From: Corynebacterium sphenisci DSM 44792
GTDB lineage: Bacteria; Actinomycetota; Actinomycetes; Mycobacteriales; Mycobacteriaceae
Reading direction: 5' to 3'
Assembly (NCBI RefSeq): GCF_001941505.1
Contig: NZ_CP009248.1
Coordinates: 496,001 to 560,000, forward strand
Length of the DNA stretch: 64,000 bases
In this document: piece after piece, positions 30,158-40,130 of the stretch
How the letters are laid out: every line of letters begins with the position of its first letter
Position numbering within the stretch: the stretch's first letter is position 1
The notes under the pieces: generated by a model
The model's database searches: none
Told to the model about the DNA's origin: nothing
What the model saw: the letters and a program-made list of their open reading frames with translations, nothing else
Made by a program: the position numbers and the translations under genes

Positions 30158-31399
30158 CTAGCCCCGGCGCGGCCCGGCGGCGGGCAGGGTGTCCTCCACG
30201 AACCGCTCCCGGGTGGCCGCGCGGCCGCCGACGGCGACCACCGCGGTGGCCGCCAGCAGCAGCACCAGCGGCGCCGCCCAGCCGGCGGTGGCCTCATGCA
30301 GCATCCCGGTGAGCAGCGGCCCGGCGCAGGCCAGGGTGTAGCCGCCGCCCTGGGCGAAGGCGGACAGCGCCCGCGCCCCGGCGGCGGTGCGCGCCCGCAG
30401 GTTGATCAGGGTCAGCGCCATCGGGAAGGAGATCGGGCCCAGCCCGGACAGGGTCACCCACAGCCAGGGCGCGGCCGCCGGGGCCAGGAACAGCCCCGCG
30501 TTGCCGATGCAGTAGACGAGCAGGAATCCGGCGAGCAGCGGGTAGGGATCGCGCAGCCGGCCCAGCGCCCAGGGGCCCAGCACCGCGATGAGCGCACCGA
30601 GCGCCGACCACCAGGACAGCATCGCCCCGCCGGTGGCCGCGGACATCCCCGCCGACTCGATCACCCGGGGGATGAACATCATCAGCGCGTAGGTGGACAG
30701 GCTGGTGCAGCCGAACATGGCCAGCAGGCCCAGGCCCACCGGGGAGCGGTGCTCCGGCACCTGGTCCGCGGCGCCGGCGGCCGCGCGCGCCGCCGCGGGC
30801 GCCCGGCCATCCCGGCCGGCGGCGGCGATGGAGTCCGCGCCGGCGCGCAGCAACGGGATCCAGGGCAGCGCCGCGGCGAGGGCGAGCAGCGCCCAGGAGG
30901 CCAGGGACACCCGCCAGCTGCCGGCGGCGGCGGCGATCGGCTCCGCGGCCAGCGGGGCGGCCATCATCCCGGTCTGCATGGCCAGCATGTAGGCGGTGGA
31001 CATCCGCGGCACCGCCTCCGGGAAGTAGGCGCGCACCGCCAGCGGGGCCACCGTGTTGGTCACCCCGATCGCGAACAGGGCCACCAGGGAGCCGGCCACC
31101 AGCGCCGCGGTGGAGGGGCCGGCGACCCGCAGCAGCTGCCCGGCGGCGGTGGCGGCCATCATCGCGAACAGGGCGTGCGGCAGCCGCAGCCGGCGCAGCA
31201 GCGGCGGGGTGGCGAAGGCGCTGGCGGCGAACATGGCCGTGGGCAGCATGCCCAGGGCGCCGACGAACCCGGGGGACAGGCCCAGGTCGGGGGCCATCCG
31301 GCCGATCAGCGGGGGCAGCCCGGTGACCGCCGCGCGCATGTTCAGGGCGGTGAGCACGATGCCGGCGAAGGCCAGCAGGCGGATTCTCCTCTTCGTCAC
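30158..31399 (-). CDS. MFS transporter of the CynX/NimT type
   Basis: A 12-TM permease of about 413 aa. The opening LAFAGIVLTALNMRAAVTGLPPLIGRM is shortened in this group to the NMRAAVTGLPPLI hallmark of CynX/YeaN (2-nitroimidazole, cyanate) transporters. Other features are TNTVAPLAVRAYFPEAVPRMSTAYMLAMQTG and an arginine/alanine-rich central loop. The start is set at the GTG 31397-31399 (TKRRIRLLAFAG); an upstream start at 31426 would add nine residues, and no ribosome site decides. It lies directly downstream of pgi, after a hairpin. Confidence 0.85.
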   Translation of the reverse strand: MTKRRIRLLAFAGIVLTALNMRAAVTGLPPLIGRMAPDLGLSPGFVGALGMLPTAMFAASAFATPPLLRRLRLPHALFAMMAATAAGQLLRVAGPSTAALVAGSLVALFAIGVTNTVAPLAVRAYFPEAVPRMSTAYMLAMQTGMMAAPLAAEPIAAAAGSWRVSLASWALLALAAALPWIPLLRAGADSIAAAGRDGRAPAAARAAAGAADQVPEHRSPVGLGLLAMFGCTSLSTYALMMFIPRVIESAGMSAATGGAMLSWWSALGALIAVLGPWALGRLRDPYPLLAGFLLVYCIGNAGLFLAPAAAPWLWVTLSGLGPISFPMALTLINLRARTAAGARALSAFAQGGGYTLACAGPLLTGMLHEATAGWAAPLVLLLAATAVVAVGGRAATRERFVEDTLPAAGPRRG

Positions 31400-31444
31400 C
31401 GGACCACGGTAACGTCGGCTCACCACCGGGTGCGCGCGGGGGTT

Positions 31445-31471
31445 GCGCCGCCGGCCGGCGGCCGGCGGCGC
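31445..31471. terminator. Hairpin directly after pgi
   Basis: A 12-bp perfect stem (GCGCCGCCGGCC / GGCCGGCGGCGC) with a 3-nt loop, four bases beyond the pgi stop in its direction of transcription. Confidence 0.7.
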
Positions 31472-31475
31472 GGGC

Positions 31476-33113
31476 TCAGCGGTTCGCCCGGTACCAGCCG
31501 AGCAGCGCGTCGGTGGAGGCGTCCCCGGAATCGGCCGCGGCGGCCCCGGTGACCGCCGGCAGCAGATCCCCGGCCTGCTTCTTGCCCAGCTCCACGCCCC
31601 ACTGGTCGAAGGAGTTGATCCCCCAGATCACGCCCTGCACGAAGGTGATGTGCTCGTAGAGGGCGATGAGCGCGCCCAGCGCGGCCGGGGTGAGCTCCTC
31701 GGCGAGGATCGTGGTGGTGGGCCGGTTGCCGGGCATCACCTTGTGCGCGACCAGCTCCTCGGCCACCCCCTCGGCGCGGATCTCCTCGGCCGTCTTGCCG
31801 AAGGCGAGCACCTTGGTCTGGGCGAGGAAGTTCGCCATCAGCAGATCGTGCATGGAGTCGGTGCCGTCGGCGGTGGGCAGATCCTGGCGGGGCCGGGCGA
31901 AGCCGATGAAGTCCGCGGGCACCAGCCGGGTGCCCTGGTGCAGCAGCTGGAAGAAGGCGTGCTGGCCGTTGGTGCCCGGCTCGCCCCAGTAGATCTCCCC
32001 GGTGTCGCAGGTCACCGCCGCGCCGTCGCGGCGCACCGACTTGCCGTTGGACTCCATGGTGAGCTGCTGCAGGTAGGCGGGGAAGCGGGCCAGGTCCTGG
32101 CTGTAGGGCAGCACCGCATGGGACTGGGCGCCGAGGAAGTCGGCGTACCAGACGCCGAGCAGGCCCATCAGCAGCGGCAGGTTGCGCTCCGCCGGGGCGG
32201 TGCGGAAATGCTCGTCCATGGCGTGGAAGCCCTCCAGCAGGCGCATGAAGTCCTGCGGGCCCACCGCGGCCATGATGGACAGCCCGATCGCCGAGTCCAC
32301 CGAGTAGCGGCCGCCCACCCAGTCCCAGAAGCCGAACATGTTCGCCGGGTCGATGCCGAACTCGGCGACCTGCTCCGCGTTGGTGGACACCGCCACGAAG
32401 TGCTTGGCCACCGCCGCCTCATCGCCGAGCCGGTCCACCAGCCAGCGCCGGGCGGCATGCGCGTTGGCCAGGGTCTCCTGGGTGGTGAAGGTCTTCGAGG
32501 CGATGATGAACAGGGTGGACTCGGGGTCGACCTCGTCGAGCACGGACTGCAGATCGGAGGGGTCCACGTTGGAGACGAAGCGGGCCTCGATCCCGGCGGT
32601 GACGTAGGTGCGTAGCGCCCGGGTGACCATCGCCGGGCCCAGATCGGAGCCGCCGATGCCGATGTTCACCACCGTCTTGATGGTGTGCCCGGTGTGCCCC
32701 AGCCACTCCCCGGAGCGCAGCGCCCGGGCGAAGTCGCGCATCCGGCCGAGCACCTCGTGCACGTCGGCGGCGACGTCCTGCCCGGCCACGGTGAGCTCCG
32801 CGGTCACCGGCAGCCGCAGCGCGGTGTGCAGCACCGAGCGGTCCTCGGTGGAGTTGATCCGCTCCCCGGCGAACATCGCGTCCCGGGCGCCGGCGACGTC
32901 GGCGGCGCGGGCCAGCTCGAGTAGGGCGGCGAGGGTGTCGCCGTCGACGAGGTTCTTGGAGAGGTCCGCGTGCAGCCCGGCGGCGTCCAGGGTGAGCCGG
33001 CCGGCGCGATCCGGGTCCGCGGCGAAGAGCTCGCGCAGGGTGGTGCCCCGGATCTCCTCGGCCCGCCCGGCCAGGGCGGCCCAGGCGTCGGTGGTGGTGA
33101 TGTCGAAGGTCAT
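31476..33113 (-). CDS. pgi: Glucose-6-phosphate isomerase
   Basis: A 545-aa glycolytic enzyme interconverting glucose 6-phosphate and fructose 6-phosphate. Recognised motifs are [14 protein letters not shown] (sugar phosphate site), [31 protein letters not shown], the catalytic Glu region [19 protein letters not shown] and [13 protein letters not shown] near the C-terminus. The ATG at 33111-33113 gives the family N-terminus [11 protein letters not shown]. The pgi - chorismate mutase - pcrA neighbourhood is typical of corynebacteria, here with gabD and an MFS gene in between. Confidence 0.97.
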   Translation of the reverse strand: MTFDITTTDAWAALAGRAEEIRGTTLRELFAADPDRAGRLTLDAAGLHADLSKNLVDGDTLAALLELARAADVAGARDAMFAGERINSTEDRSVLHTALRLPVTAELTVAGQDVAADVHEVLGRMRDFARALRSGEWLGHTGHTIKTVVNIGIGGSDLGPAMVTRALRTYVTAGIEARFVSNVDPSDLQSVLDEVDPESTLFIIASKTFTTQETLANAHAARRWLVDRLGDEAAVAKHFVAVSTNAEQVAEFGIDPANMFGFWDWVGGRYSVDSAIGLSIMAAVGPQDFMRLLEGFHAMDEHFRTAPAERNLPLLMGLLGVWYADFLGAQSHAVLPYSQDLARFPAYLQQLTMESNGKSVRRDGAAVTCDTGEIYWGEPGTNGQHAFFQLLHQGTRLVPADFIGFARPRQDLPTADGTDSMHDLLMANFLAQTKVLAFGKTAEEIRAEGVAEELVAHKVMPGNRPTTTILAEELTPAALGALIALYEHITFVQGVIWGINSFDQWGVELGKKQAGDLLPAVTGAAAADSGDASTDALLGWYRANR

Positions 33114-33232
33114 GCGTGCTCCCGGGTACGTGGGCGGTTGGTCCACCCCCAGGGTAACGGCGTCGCCGCCGCCCCGCCGCCGCGGCGGGGCGGGCGTGGA
33201 CAGCCGGCGGATGCGGGGCCACACTGGGGTGC

Positions 33233-34711
33233 ATGAGCGACACCACGATGCCCCGGATGACCCATGACGAGATCCTCGACGGCGTGCCCCGCGGCCTGTA
33301 CCTCGGCGGCCGCTTCCGCGACGCCGCCGACGGCGCCACCCTGGCGGTGCGCGACCCGGCCACCGACGAGGTGCTCACCGAGGTCGCCTCGGCGGGCGAG
33401 GCCGACGCCCGCGCCGCCCTCGACGCCGCGGTGGCCGCCCAGGCGGACTGGGCGGCGACGCCCCCGCGGGAGCGCTCCGAGATCCTGCGCCGCGCCTTCG
33501 GGCTGATCCGCCGCGACGCGGCGAAGCTCACCGCCCTGCAGTCCCTGGAGATGGGCCGGGCGCTGCCGGACTCCGCCGCCGAGGTCGCCTACGGCGCCGA
33601 GTTCTTCCGCTGGTTCGCCGAGGAGGCGGTGCGGATCACCGGCGACTACCGGCGCTCCCCGGACGGATCCTCCCGGCTGGCGGTGCTGCGCCAGCCGGTG
33701 GGCCCGGCGCTGGCGATCACCCCGTGGAACTTCCCGCTCGCGATGGGCACCCGAAAAATCGCCCCCGCCCTGGCCGCCGGCTGCCCGATCATCGTCAAAC
33801 CCGCCTCGAAGACCCCGCTGACCATGCTGCACCTGGCGGGGCTGCTCGACGAGGCCGGGGTGCCCGCCGGGGTGCTCTCGGTGCTGCCCGCGGCCCACGC
33901 CGGCGACGTCTCCGCGCTGCTGGACGACCCCCGGCTGCGCAAGTTCACCTTCACCGGCTCCACCGAGGTCGGCCAGATGCTCGCCGCGAGGGCGGCCGGG
34001 TCCTCGATGAAGGTCTCCCTGGAGCTCGGCGGCAACGCCCCCTTCGTGGTCTTCGCGGACGCGGACCTGGACAAGGCGGTCGCCGCGGTCAAGGGCGCCA
34101 AACTGCGCAACGGCGGCCAGGTGTGCATCGCCCCGAACCGGTTCATCGTGCACGAGTCCCTCGCCGGGGAGTTCGCCGAGCGGGTGGCCGCCATGTTCGG
34201 CGAGCTCACCGTGGGCCCGGGCACCGATCCGGACACCGACCTGGGCCCGCTGGCCCTGGCCGAGCAGCGCGACACCGTGGACCGGCTGGTCGCCGACGCC
34301 GTCGACCGGGGCGCCCGGCTGCGCTGCGGCGGGGTGTCCGGGGAGTCCGCCGGCGGCTACTTCGTGCCCGCCACGGTGCTCGACCGGGTGCCGGCCGACG
34401 CCGACATCGTCGCCGAGGAGATCTTCGGCCCCGTGGTCGCGGTGCGCTCCTTCCGGGAGGTCGACGAGGCGATCGCGATGGCCAACGACACCGCCTTCGG
34501 CCTGGCCGCCTACCTGTTCAGCGAGAACCTGGGCACCGCCCTGGACGCCGCGGAGCGGATCGAGGCGGGCATGGTGGCGGTGAACAAGGGCGGGCTCTCC
34601 GACGCCTCCGCCCCCTTCGGCGGGGTGAAGCAGTCCGGGCTGGGCCGGGAGGGCGGGCCCACCGGGATCGACGAGTTCCTGGAGACCAAGCTCATCTCCC
34701 TGGAGGGTTAG
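33233..34711 (+). CDS. gabD: NAD(P)-dependent aldehyde dehydrogenase, succinate-semialdehyde type
   Basis: A 492-aa aldehyde dehydrogenase, most like succinate-semialdehyde dehydrogenases that oxidise the aldehyde to succinate at the end of GABA breakdown. Key sites are [14 protein letters not shown], the cofactor lysine in [21 protein letters not shown], the catalytic Glu in LELGGNAPF, the nucleophile Cys in [12 protein letters not shown] and [10 protein letters not shown]. The ATG at 33233 is followed by [18 protein letters not shown]. No gabT is nearby, so the physiological aldehyde is uncertain. Its TAG stop overlaps the convergent gene's stop. Confidence 0.87.
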   Translation: MSDTTMPRMTHDEILDGVPRGLYLGGRFRDAADGATLAVRDPATDEVLTEVASAGEADARAALDAAVAAQADWAATPPRERSEILRRAFGLIRRDAAKLTALQSLEMGRALPDSAAEVAYGAEFFRWFAEEAVRITGDYRRSPDGSSRLAVLRQPVGPALAITPWNFPLAMGTRKIAPALAAGCPIIVKPASKTPLTMLHLAGLLDEAGVPAGVLSVLPAAHAGDVSALLDDPRLRKFTFTGSTEVGQMLAARAAGSSMKVSLELGGNAPFVVFADADLDKAVAAVKGAKLRNGGQVCIAPNRFIVHESLAGEFAERVAAMFGELTVGPGTDPDTDLGPLALAEQRDTVDRLVADAVDRGARLRCGGVSGESAGGYFVPATVLDRVPADADIVAEEIFGPVVAVRSFREVDEAIAMANDTAFGLAAYLFSENLGTALDAAERIEAGMVAVNKGGLSDASAPFGGVKQSGLGREGGPTGIDEFLETKLISLEG

Positions 34712-36015
34712 CCCGCGGCCCCGGCGGCGGTGACGTTGGGCACCCGGGCCATCAGCGCCATCCCGGCCGCCAGCACCAGCAGGATCCCGGCCACCCCGGC
34801 CCGGTCGGCGTGGAAGACCGCGACGAAGGCGCCGAAGGCCAGCGGGGTCAGCCAGCTCACCGCCCGGCCCACGGTGGCGTAGAGCCCGAACATCTGGCCC
34901 TCCCGGCCCGCCGGGGTGAGCCGGGTGAGGTAGGAGCGCGACGCCGCCTGGGCGGGGCCGACGAAGAGGCAGAGCGCCAGGCCCAGCACCCAGAAGGCGA
35001 CCGGGCCGGAGGCGGCCAGCAGCCCCACCGAGACCAGGCACATCGCGCCCAGGGAGCCCAGGATCACCGGCCGCGGGCCCAGCCGGTCGTCGGCGACGCC
35101 GGCGGCCACCGACCCGACGGCGGCGACCACGTTCGCGGCCACCCCGAACAGCAGCACGTCCGCGGCGTCGATGCCGTAGACCCGCACCGCCAGGATGGCG
35201 CCGAAGGTGAACACCCCGGCGAGGCCGTCCCGGAACACCGCGGAGGCGATCAGGAAGCGCACCAGCCGGCGGTCCTCGCGCCACAGCCCGCGCAGTTCCG
35301 CGGCGATCCCGCGGTAGGCCGCGGCCAGCGCCGCCGGGCCCGGCCGGGGCGCGGCGGCGGCGTCCGGGGCGGGCTCGATCTCCGGCACCCGGGTCATCGC
35401 GGGCAGCGCGGCGAGCAGGAACCAGCCGGCGGCGACCAGGGCCACCAGCCGGACGCTCCAGCCATCGGCGGCGGGCACCCCGAGCAGCCCCCGGGCCGGG
35501 CCCTCCCCGGCGATGAAGCCGAGGTAGCAGCCCAGCAGCAGCACGATCCCGCCGACGTAGCCGGCCGCCCAGCCGATCCCGGACACCCGGCCCACCGTGG
35601 CCGGGGTGGAGACCTGCTTGAGCATCGCGAAATAGGACACCTCCGCGAACTGGAAGGTCACCGTGGCCACCGCGAGCAGGCCCACCCCCGGCCAGAACCA
35701 GCCCGCCTCCGGGCGCACCACGGCCAGCGCCGCCATCAGCGCCACCGTGGCCAGGGTCCAGGCGCCCAGCGAGGCCCGCCGCCGGCCCAGCAGATCCGCC
35801 CGCCGGCCGGTGACCGGGGCCAGGGCGGCGATCGCCAGGCCCGCGGCGCCCATCGCCCAGGAGTACTTCGCCGAGGCCCCCGGCACCTCCGCGCCGACCC
35901 CGTCGACGAGGTAGACGGAGTAGATGAAGGTGACGATGACCGCGTTGAACGCCGCCGAACCCCAGTCCCAGGCGGCCCAGGCGGCGACCCGGCCCCGCGG
36001 CGGCGCGGCGCTCAT
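34708..36015 (-). CDS. MFS transporter, UMF1/Atg22-like
   Basis: A 435-aa permease with about 12 TM helices. It begins VAAWAAWDWGSAAFNAVIVT, and the WDWGSAAFNAVI block (near residues 15-26) is the hallmark of the UMF1/Atg22-type facilitators. Other features are TGRRADLLGRRRASL (loop 2-3) and a conserved GRAVSWLTPLAFG. Its start overlaps the chorismate mutase stop (ATGA), so the two are translationally coupled. The substrate is unknown; amino acids or small metabolites are possible. Confidence 0.87.
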   Translation of the reverse strand: MSAAPPRGRVAAWAAWDWGSAAFNAVIVTFIYSVYLVDGVGAEVPGASAKYSWAMGAAGLAIAALAPVTGRRADLLGRRRASLGAWTLATVALMAALAVVRPEAGWFWPGVGLLAVATVTFQFAEVSYFAMLKQVSTPATVGRVSGIGWAAGYVGGIVLLLGCYLGFIAGEGPARGLLGVPAADGWSVRLVALVAAGWFLLAALPAMTRVPEIEPAPDAAAAPRPGPAALAAAYRGIAAELRGLWREDRRLVRFLIASAVFRDGLAGVFTFGAILAVRVYGIDAADVLLFGVAANVVAAVGSVAAGVADDRLGPRPVILGSLGAMCLVSVGLLAASGPVAFWVLGLALCLFVGPAQAASRSYLTRLTPAGREGQMFGLYATVGRAVSWLTPLAFGAFVAVFHADRAGVAGILLVLAAGMALMARVPNVTAAGAAG

Positions 36016-36329
36016 CCCAGCCGCCCCCGGCCCATCCGGAGCAGCGCCGAGGCGATCGCCGGGCCCTCCGCGCCCAGCTCATCGCGGAACTGGTTGATGA
36101 TCTGCACCTCCCGGGTGTGCACCAGGCGGGTGCCCCCGGAGCCCATCCGGGTCCGGCCCACCGCCCGGGAGACCTCCGCCCGCCGCCGGGCCGCGTCGAT
36201 GATGATCGCGTCCAGGCGGTTGATCTCCGCCCGGTAGCGCTCGATCTCCTCCGAGCTCAGCGGATCGTCGGTGCCGGTGGGGGTGCGCACCTCGAAGGCG
36301 TCGATGACGTGGCCGGTGTCCTCGTTCAT
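36012..36329 (-). CDS. Chorismate mutase, short AroQ type
   Basis: A 105-aa all-helical enzyme turning chorismate into prephenate for Phe and Tyr synthesis. It has EIERYRAEINRLDAIIIDAA, the active-site RRRAEVSRAVGRTRM and TREVQIINQFRDELG. The C-terminus is GRGRLG; in M. tuberculosis (Rv0948c) the equivalent RLGH end docks on DAHP synthase, which activates the weak intracellular mutase. Here the terminal His is missing. The ATG at 36327-36329 is chosen as the first start with a compact family-length product. It is coupled to the MFS gene downstream. Confidence 0.88.
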   Translation of the reverse strand: MNEDTGHVIDAFEVRTPTGTDDPLSSEEIERYRAEINRLDAIIIDAARRRAEVSRAVGRTRMGSGGTRLVHTREVQIINQFRDELGAEGPAIASALLRMGRGRLG

Positions 36330-36416
36330 GGGCCCATCATGCCCGAGTCGCCGCCGCGGCGCGGGCGGGCCGGGGGCGCGCCGGGCGTCCGGGGCCCCGC
36401 TAGGCTGGCGGCCATC

Positions 36417-38762
36417 ATGGATCATGCAGCACCCGCACCCGCCGGAGACGACCGCCCCCGCACCCCCGACGCCTTCGGCGACCCCGGTGACCTGCTGGCC
36501 GGGCTGAACCCGCAGCAGCGCGCCGCGGTGCTGCACCGCGGCTCCCCGCTGCTCATCGTCGCCGGGGCGGGCTCCGGCAAGACCGCCGTGCTCACCCGGC
36601 GGATCGCGCATCTCATCGCCGGCGGGGTGCACCCGGGGCAGATCCTGGCGATCACCTTCACCAACAAGGCGGCCGCGGAGATGCGGGAGCGGGTCGCCGC
36701 CCTGGTCGGCCCGGAGGCGGGCCGGATGTGGGTGGCCACCTTCCACGCCACCTGCGTGCGGATCCTGCGCATGCAGCACGCCCTGGTGCCGGGGCTGAAC
36801 TCCAACTTCTCCATCTACGACGCCGACGACTCCCGCCGGCTGCTGTCCATGATCGCCCGGGACATGGACCTGGACACCCGCCGCTTCACCGGCCGGGTGC
36901 TGGCCAACCGGATCTCCAACCTGAAGAACGAGCTGGTGGACGCCGAGCGGGCGGCGGCCGAGGCGGAGGCCACCCGCAACCCCTTCGACGAGGTGGTCGC
37001 CCGGGTGTACGCGGAGTACTCCCGCCGGCTGCGCGCGGCCAACGCGGTGGACTTCGACGATCTGATCGGGGAGACGGTGCGCATCTTCCGGGAGCACCCG
37101 CAGGTCGCCGAGTACTACCGGCGCCGCTTCCGGCATGTCCTGGTCGACGAGTACCAGGACACCAACCACGCCCAGTACGCGCTGGTGTCCGCCCTGGTCG
37201 GCACCGGCGCCGGGGCCAGCGAACTGTGCGTGGTGGGCGATTCGGACCAGTCCATCTACGCCTTCCGCGGGGCGACCATCCGCAATATCGAGGAGTTCGA
37301 GCAGGACTACCCGGAGGCGGAGACGATCCTGCTGGAGCAGAACTACCGCTCCACGCAGACCATCCTCTCCGCGGCGAACCGGGTGATCGCGCGCAACGAG
37401 GGCCGCCGGGAGAAGCGGCTCTGGTCGGATCTCGGGGAGGGTGAGCCGATCCGCGGCTTCGTCGGCGACAACGAGCATGACGAGGCGCGCTGGATCGCCA
37501 ACCGGATCGACGAGCTGGTCGAGTCGGGGCGGTTCCGCTACTCCGATGTGGCGGTGTTCTACCGCACCAACAACGCCTCCCGCGCCCTGGAGGACGTCTT
37601 CCTGCGCCTGGGCCTGCCCTACACGGTGGTCGGCGGGACCCGCTTCTACGAGCGCCGGGAGGTGCGCGACATCGTCGCCTACCTGCGGGTGCTGGTGAAC
37701 CCGGACGACGATGTGGCGATGCGCCGGATCATCAACGTGCCGCGGCGCGGGATCGGGGACAAGGCGGTCGCCGCGGTGGCGCTGCACGCCGAGGACGCGG
37801 GGATCTCCTTCGGCGCGGCGCTGCGCGACGCCGCCGAGGATCGGGTGCCGATGGTGCCGGCCCGCGGCCGCGCCGCGATCGGGCGCTTCCTGGGGCTGCT
37901 GGGGACAATCGCCGAGGTCGGCGGCGGGGACGTCGGGGAGCTGGTGCCGGCGATCCTGGAGGCCACCGGCTACCGCGCCGAGCTGGAGGCCTCCTCGGAT
38001 CCCCAGGACGCCACCCGGCTGGACAACCTCAACGAGCTGGTCTCGGTGGCCCGGGAGTTCGCCGCGGAGGCGGAGCTGGCCGCCGCCCTCGGCGAGGACG
38101 CGCCGGCCGCCGGGGAGGGCGAGCCGGAGCCGGGCAGCCCGGAGGCCTTCCTGGAGCGGGTCTCCCTGGTCGCCGACGCCGACCAGATCCCCGATGACGA
38201 CCGGGGGGTGGTCACCCTGATGACCCTGCACACCGCCAAGGGCCTGGAGTTCCCGGTGGTGTTCGTCACCGGCTGGGAGGACGGCCAGTTCCCGCATCTG
38301 CGCGCCCTGGGCGACCCGGGGGAGCTCGCCGAGGAGCGCCGGCTGGCCTATGTCGGGATCACCCGGGCCCGCCGGATGCTGCACCTCACCCGGGCGCGCA
38401 CCCGCTCGGCCTGGGGCGCCCCGCAGTCCAACCCGCCCTCGCGCTTCCTCGGCGAGATCCCGGAGGAGCTGGTGGAGTGGACCGACGAATCCACCGGGGG
38501 CGGTTTCGGCGCCGCCGCCCCGGGCGCGGCCTTCGGCCGCGGCGGCGCCGCCCGCCGGGGCGCCGGCCGCTCCGGCGGGACGGCGCGCAACCGGGAGCTG
38601 CAGCTGGCCGCCGGGGACCGGGTGGTGCACGACAAGTACGGCCTGGGCACGGTGCTCTCCGTGGACGGGGCGGGCCCCCGGGAGACCGCGACCATCGACT
38701 TCGGCTCCGCGGGCAAGGTGCGGCTGATGCTGCTCGGCGGGCTGCCGATGGAGAAGCTCTAG
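36417..38762 (+). CDS. pcrA: ATP-dependent DNA helicase, UvrD/PcrA type
   Basis: A 781-aa superfamily-1 3'-5' helicase for repair and removal of recombination intermediates. In order: Q-motif LNPQQRAAV, Walker A GAGSGKTAVLTRRIA, AITFTNKAAAEMRERV, VDEYQDTN (DEXX box), GDSDQSIYAFRGA, LEQNYRST, TLHTAKGLEFPVVFVTGWEDG and ITRARRMLHLTRARTR. A Gly/Ala-rich linker leads to a C-terminal Tudor-like RNA polymerase-binding module (AGDRVVHDKYGLGTVLSVDG). The ATG at 36417 is preferred; no similarity lies further upstream. Its stop interlocks with the convergent DUF4442 gene (CTAG). Confidence 0.96.
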   Translation: MDHAAPAPAGDDRPRTPDAFGDPGDLLAGLNPQQRAAVLHRGSPLLIVAGAGSGKTAVLTRRIAHLIAGGVHPGQILAITFTNKAAAEMRERVAALVGPEAGRMWVATFHATCVRILRMQHALVPGLNSNFSIYDADDSRRLLSMIARDMDLDTRRFTGRVLANRISNLKNELVDAERAAAEAEATRNPFDEVVARVYAEYSRRLRAANAVDFDDLIGETVRIFREHPQVAEYYRRRFRHVLVDEYQDTNHAQYALVSALVGTGAGASELCVVGDSDQSIYAFRGATIRNIEEFEQDYPEAETILLEQNYRSTQTILSAANRVIARNEGRREKRLWSDLGEGEPIRGFVGDNEHDEARWIANRIDELVESGRFRYSDVAVFYRTNNASRALEDVFLRLGLPYTVVGGTRFYERREVRDIVAYLRVLVNPDDDVAMRRIINVPRRGIGDKAVAAVALHAEDAGISFGAALRDAAEDRVPMVPARGRAAIGRFLGLLGTIAEVGGGDVGELVPAILEATGYRAELEASSDPQDATRLDNLNELVSVAREFAAEAELAAALGEDAPAAGEGEPEPGSPEAFLERVSLVADADQIPDDDRGVVTLMTLHTAKGLEFPVVFVTGWEDGQFPHLRALGDPGELAEERRLAYVGITRARRMLHLTRARTRSAWGAPQSNPPSRFLGEIPEELVEWTDESTGGGFGAAAPGAAFGRGGAARRGAGRSGGTARNRELQLAAGDRVVHDKYGLGTVLSVDGAGPRETATIDFGSAGKVRLMLLGGLPMEKL

Positions 38763-39271
38763 GCCCCCGTCCGCCGGGCGGTCACCCAGCAGGTGATCAC
38801 CACCTCCTGCACCACGGTGCCCTCCGCATCGCGCAATTCGATGGTCACCGGCAGGTCCACCCCGCCGGTGCCGGCGGTGATCCCGGCGAAGTCGGGCAGC
38901 TCCGCGGTGGCGGTGCCGGTGAGCCCGCCGCGGGAGATGGTCACGTAGCGCACGTCCATGGCCTTGGGCACCCAGCGGTGGGTGGCCGGCACGGAGGCCT
39001 CGCAGAGCATGCCCATCGCGGTCTCGGCGACATTGCAGCCGGCGATCGCGTGGAAGGTGCCGATGTGGTTGCGCACCCCCCACCATTTCGGGGCGCGCAC
39101 CACCGCGCGGCCCGGGGCCATCTCCAGCACATGGGGCAGCACGGAGCCGAAGTAGGGGGCGGCCAGGCAGATCCCGGCGGAGAAGAGCCGGGTGCCGATG
39201 AGCGGCACCCGGGAGAGGCGGCGCCACAGCGCCAGGGTCCGGGTGGGCGGCGGCTGGTTCACGTCGGTCAT
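38759..39271 (-). CDS. DUF4442 hotdog-fold protein (putative thioesterase)
   Basis: A 170-aa protein with the DUF4442 pattern: RLFSAGICLAAPYFGSVLP, VVRAPKWWGVRNHIGTFHAIAGCN and TAMGMLCEASVPATHRWVPK. The fold is that of hotdog thioesterases/PaaI-like proteins, and the N-H-x-G-T-x-H-A-I stretch is the likely active-site helix. The ATG is at 39269-39271. No signal peptide. The substrate is unknown; acyl-CoA or acyl-ACP is the family expectation. Confidence 0.85.
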   Translation of the reverse strand: MTDVNQPPPTRTLALWRRLSRVPLIGTRLFSAGICLAAPYFGSVLPHVLEMAPGRAVVRAPKWWGVRNHIGTFHAIAGCNVAETAMGMLCEASVPATHRWVPKAMDVRYVTISRGGLTGTATAELPDFAGITAGTGGVDLPVTIELRDAEGTVVQEVVITCWVTARRTGA

Positions 39272-39371
39272 GGGGTGAAAGCTAACCGCCCCGCGGCGAT
39301 GCCGGGGGCGGACCCGGCCGAGCCGGGGGCGGCGGGGGTGGCCACGGGGGTGGCCGGGGCCGGGCGCGGGC

Positions 39372-40130
39372 CTAGTAGATGATCCCGTAGGCGGCGAGCC
39401 AGGCCAGCGGATCCACCGGGGTGACCCCGTCGGGGTGGATCTCGAAGTGCAGGTGGGTGCCGGTGGAGAAGCCCCGGTTGCCCATCCCGGCGATGACCTG
39501 GCCGGCCTGCACCCGCTCGCCGACGGTGACGTAGATGGACTCGATGTGCCCGTAGACGGAGATCGCCCCGTCGTCGTGCAGCACCCGCACCCACTGGCCG
39601 AAGCCCTGGGCGGGGCCGGCGTCGATGACCTCGCCGGGCAGCACGGACATGATCGGGGTGTTCATCACGTTGGCGATGTCGATGCCGTTGTGCATGGCGC
39701 CCCACCGGCCGCCGAAGCCGGAGGTGAGCACGCCCTCGGTGGGGCGGGAGAACAGCGGGGCGCGCTCGGCGAGATCGCGCTGCACCCGCTCGTAGTTGTA
39801 CTGCAGGGCGGTGGCCAGCTGCGCGGCGAGATCCACGGCGGGCCGGTGGTCCCGCACGGAGACCACGGTGGGGGTGTCCGCCCCGGCCCCGGGGTGCGGG
39901 CCGGCCAGGATGCGCGCCTCGGCGTCGGCGCCGGCCGGCGCGGCGGCGGCGTCCTCGCGGGCGGCGTCGTCGGCGCGGATCTCGGCGTCCTCGGCGGGCT
40001 GCGCCGCAGCCGCGCCGGCGGTCGCGGTGCTGACCGCCGCGGAGGCGGCGGTGGCGAGCGCGATGCGTCCGACGGTGGATCGGGTCCGCTTGCGGTGGGC
40101 GCCGCCGCGGCTGCGCACGCTGTTTCGCAC
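39372..40130 (-). CDS. Secreted M23-family peptidoglycan endopeptidase
   Basis: A 252-aa exported peptidase cutting wall cross-links, or a LytM-type activator. It has a long basic signal sequence (RKRTRSTVGRIALATAASAA, then TATAGAAAAQP with cleavage likely after AAA) and an acidic spacer. The M23 domain has zinc ligands in GAMHNGIDIAN and the GTHLHFEIHPDG motif, plus SGFGGRWG. The HLHFE and H-x4-D pairs are intact, so catalysis is plausible. The start is GTG at 40128-40130 with GAGG 7 nt upstream. Its promoter lies in the 324-bp divergent region shared with perM. Confidence 0.9.
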   Translation of the reverse strand: MRNSVRSRGGAHRKRTRSTVGRIALATAASAAVSTATAGAAAAQPAEDAEIRADDAAREDAAAAPAGADAEARILAGPHPGAGADTPTVVSVRDHRPAVDLAAQLATALQYNYERVQRDLAERAPLFSRPTEGVLTSGFGGRWGAMHNGIDIANVMNTPIMSVLPGEVIDAGPAQGFGQWVRVLHDDGAISVYGHIESIYVTVGERVQAGQVIAGMGNRGFSTGTHLHFEIHPDGVTPVDPLAWLAAYGIIY

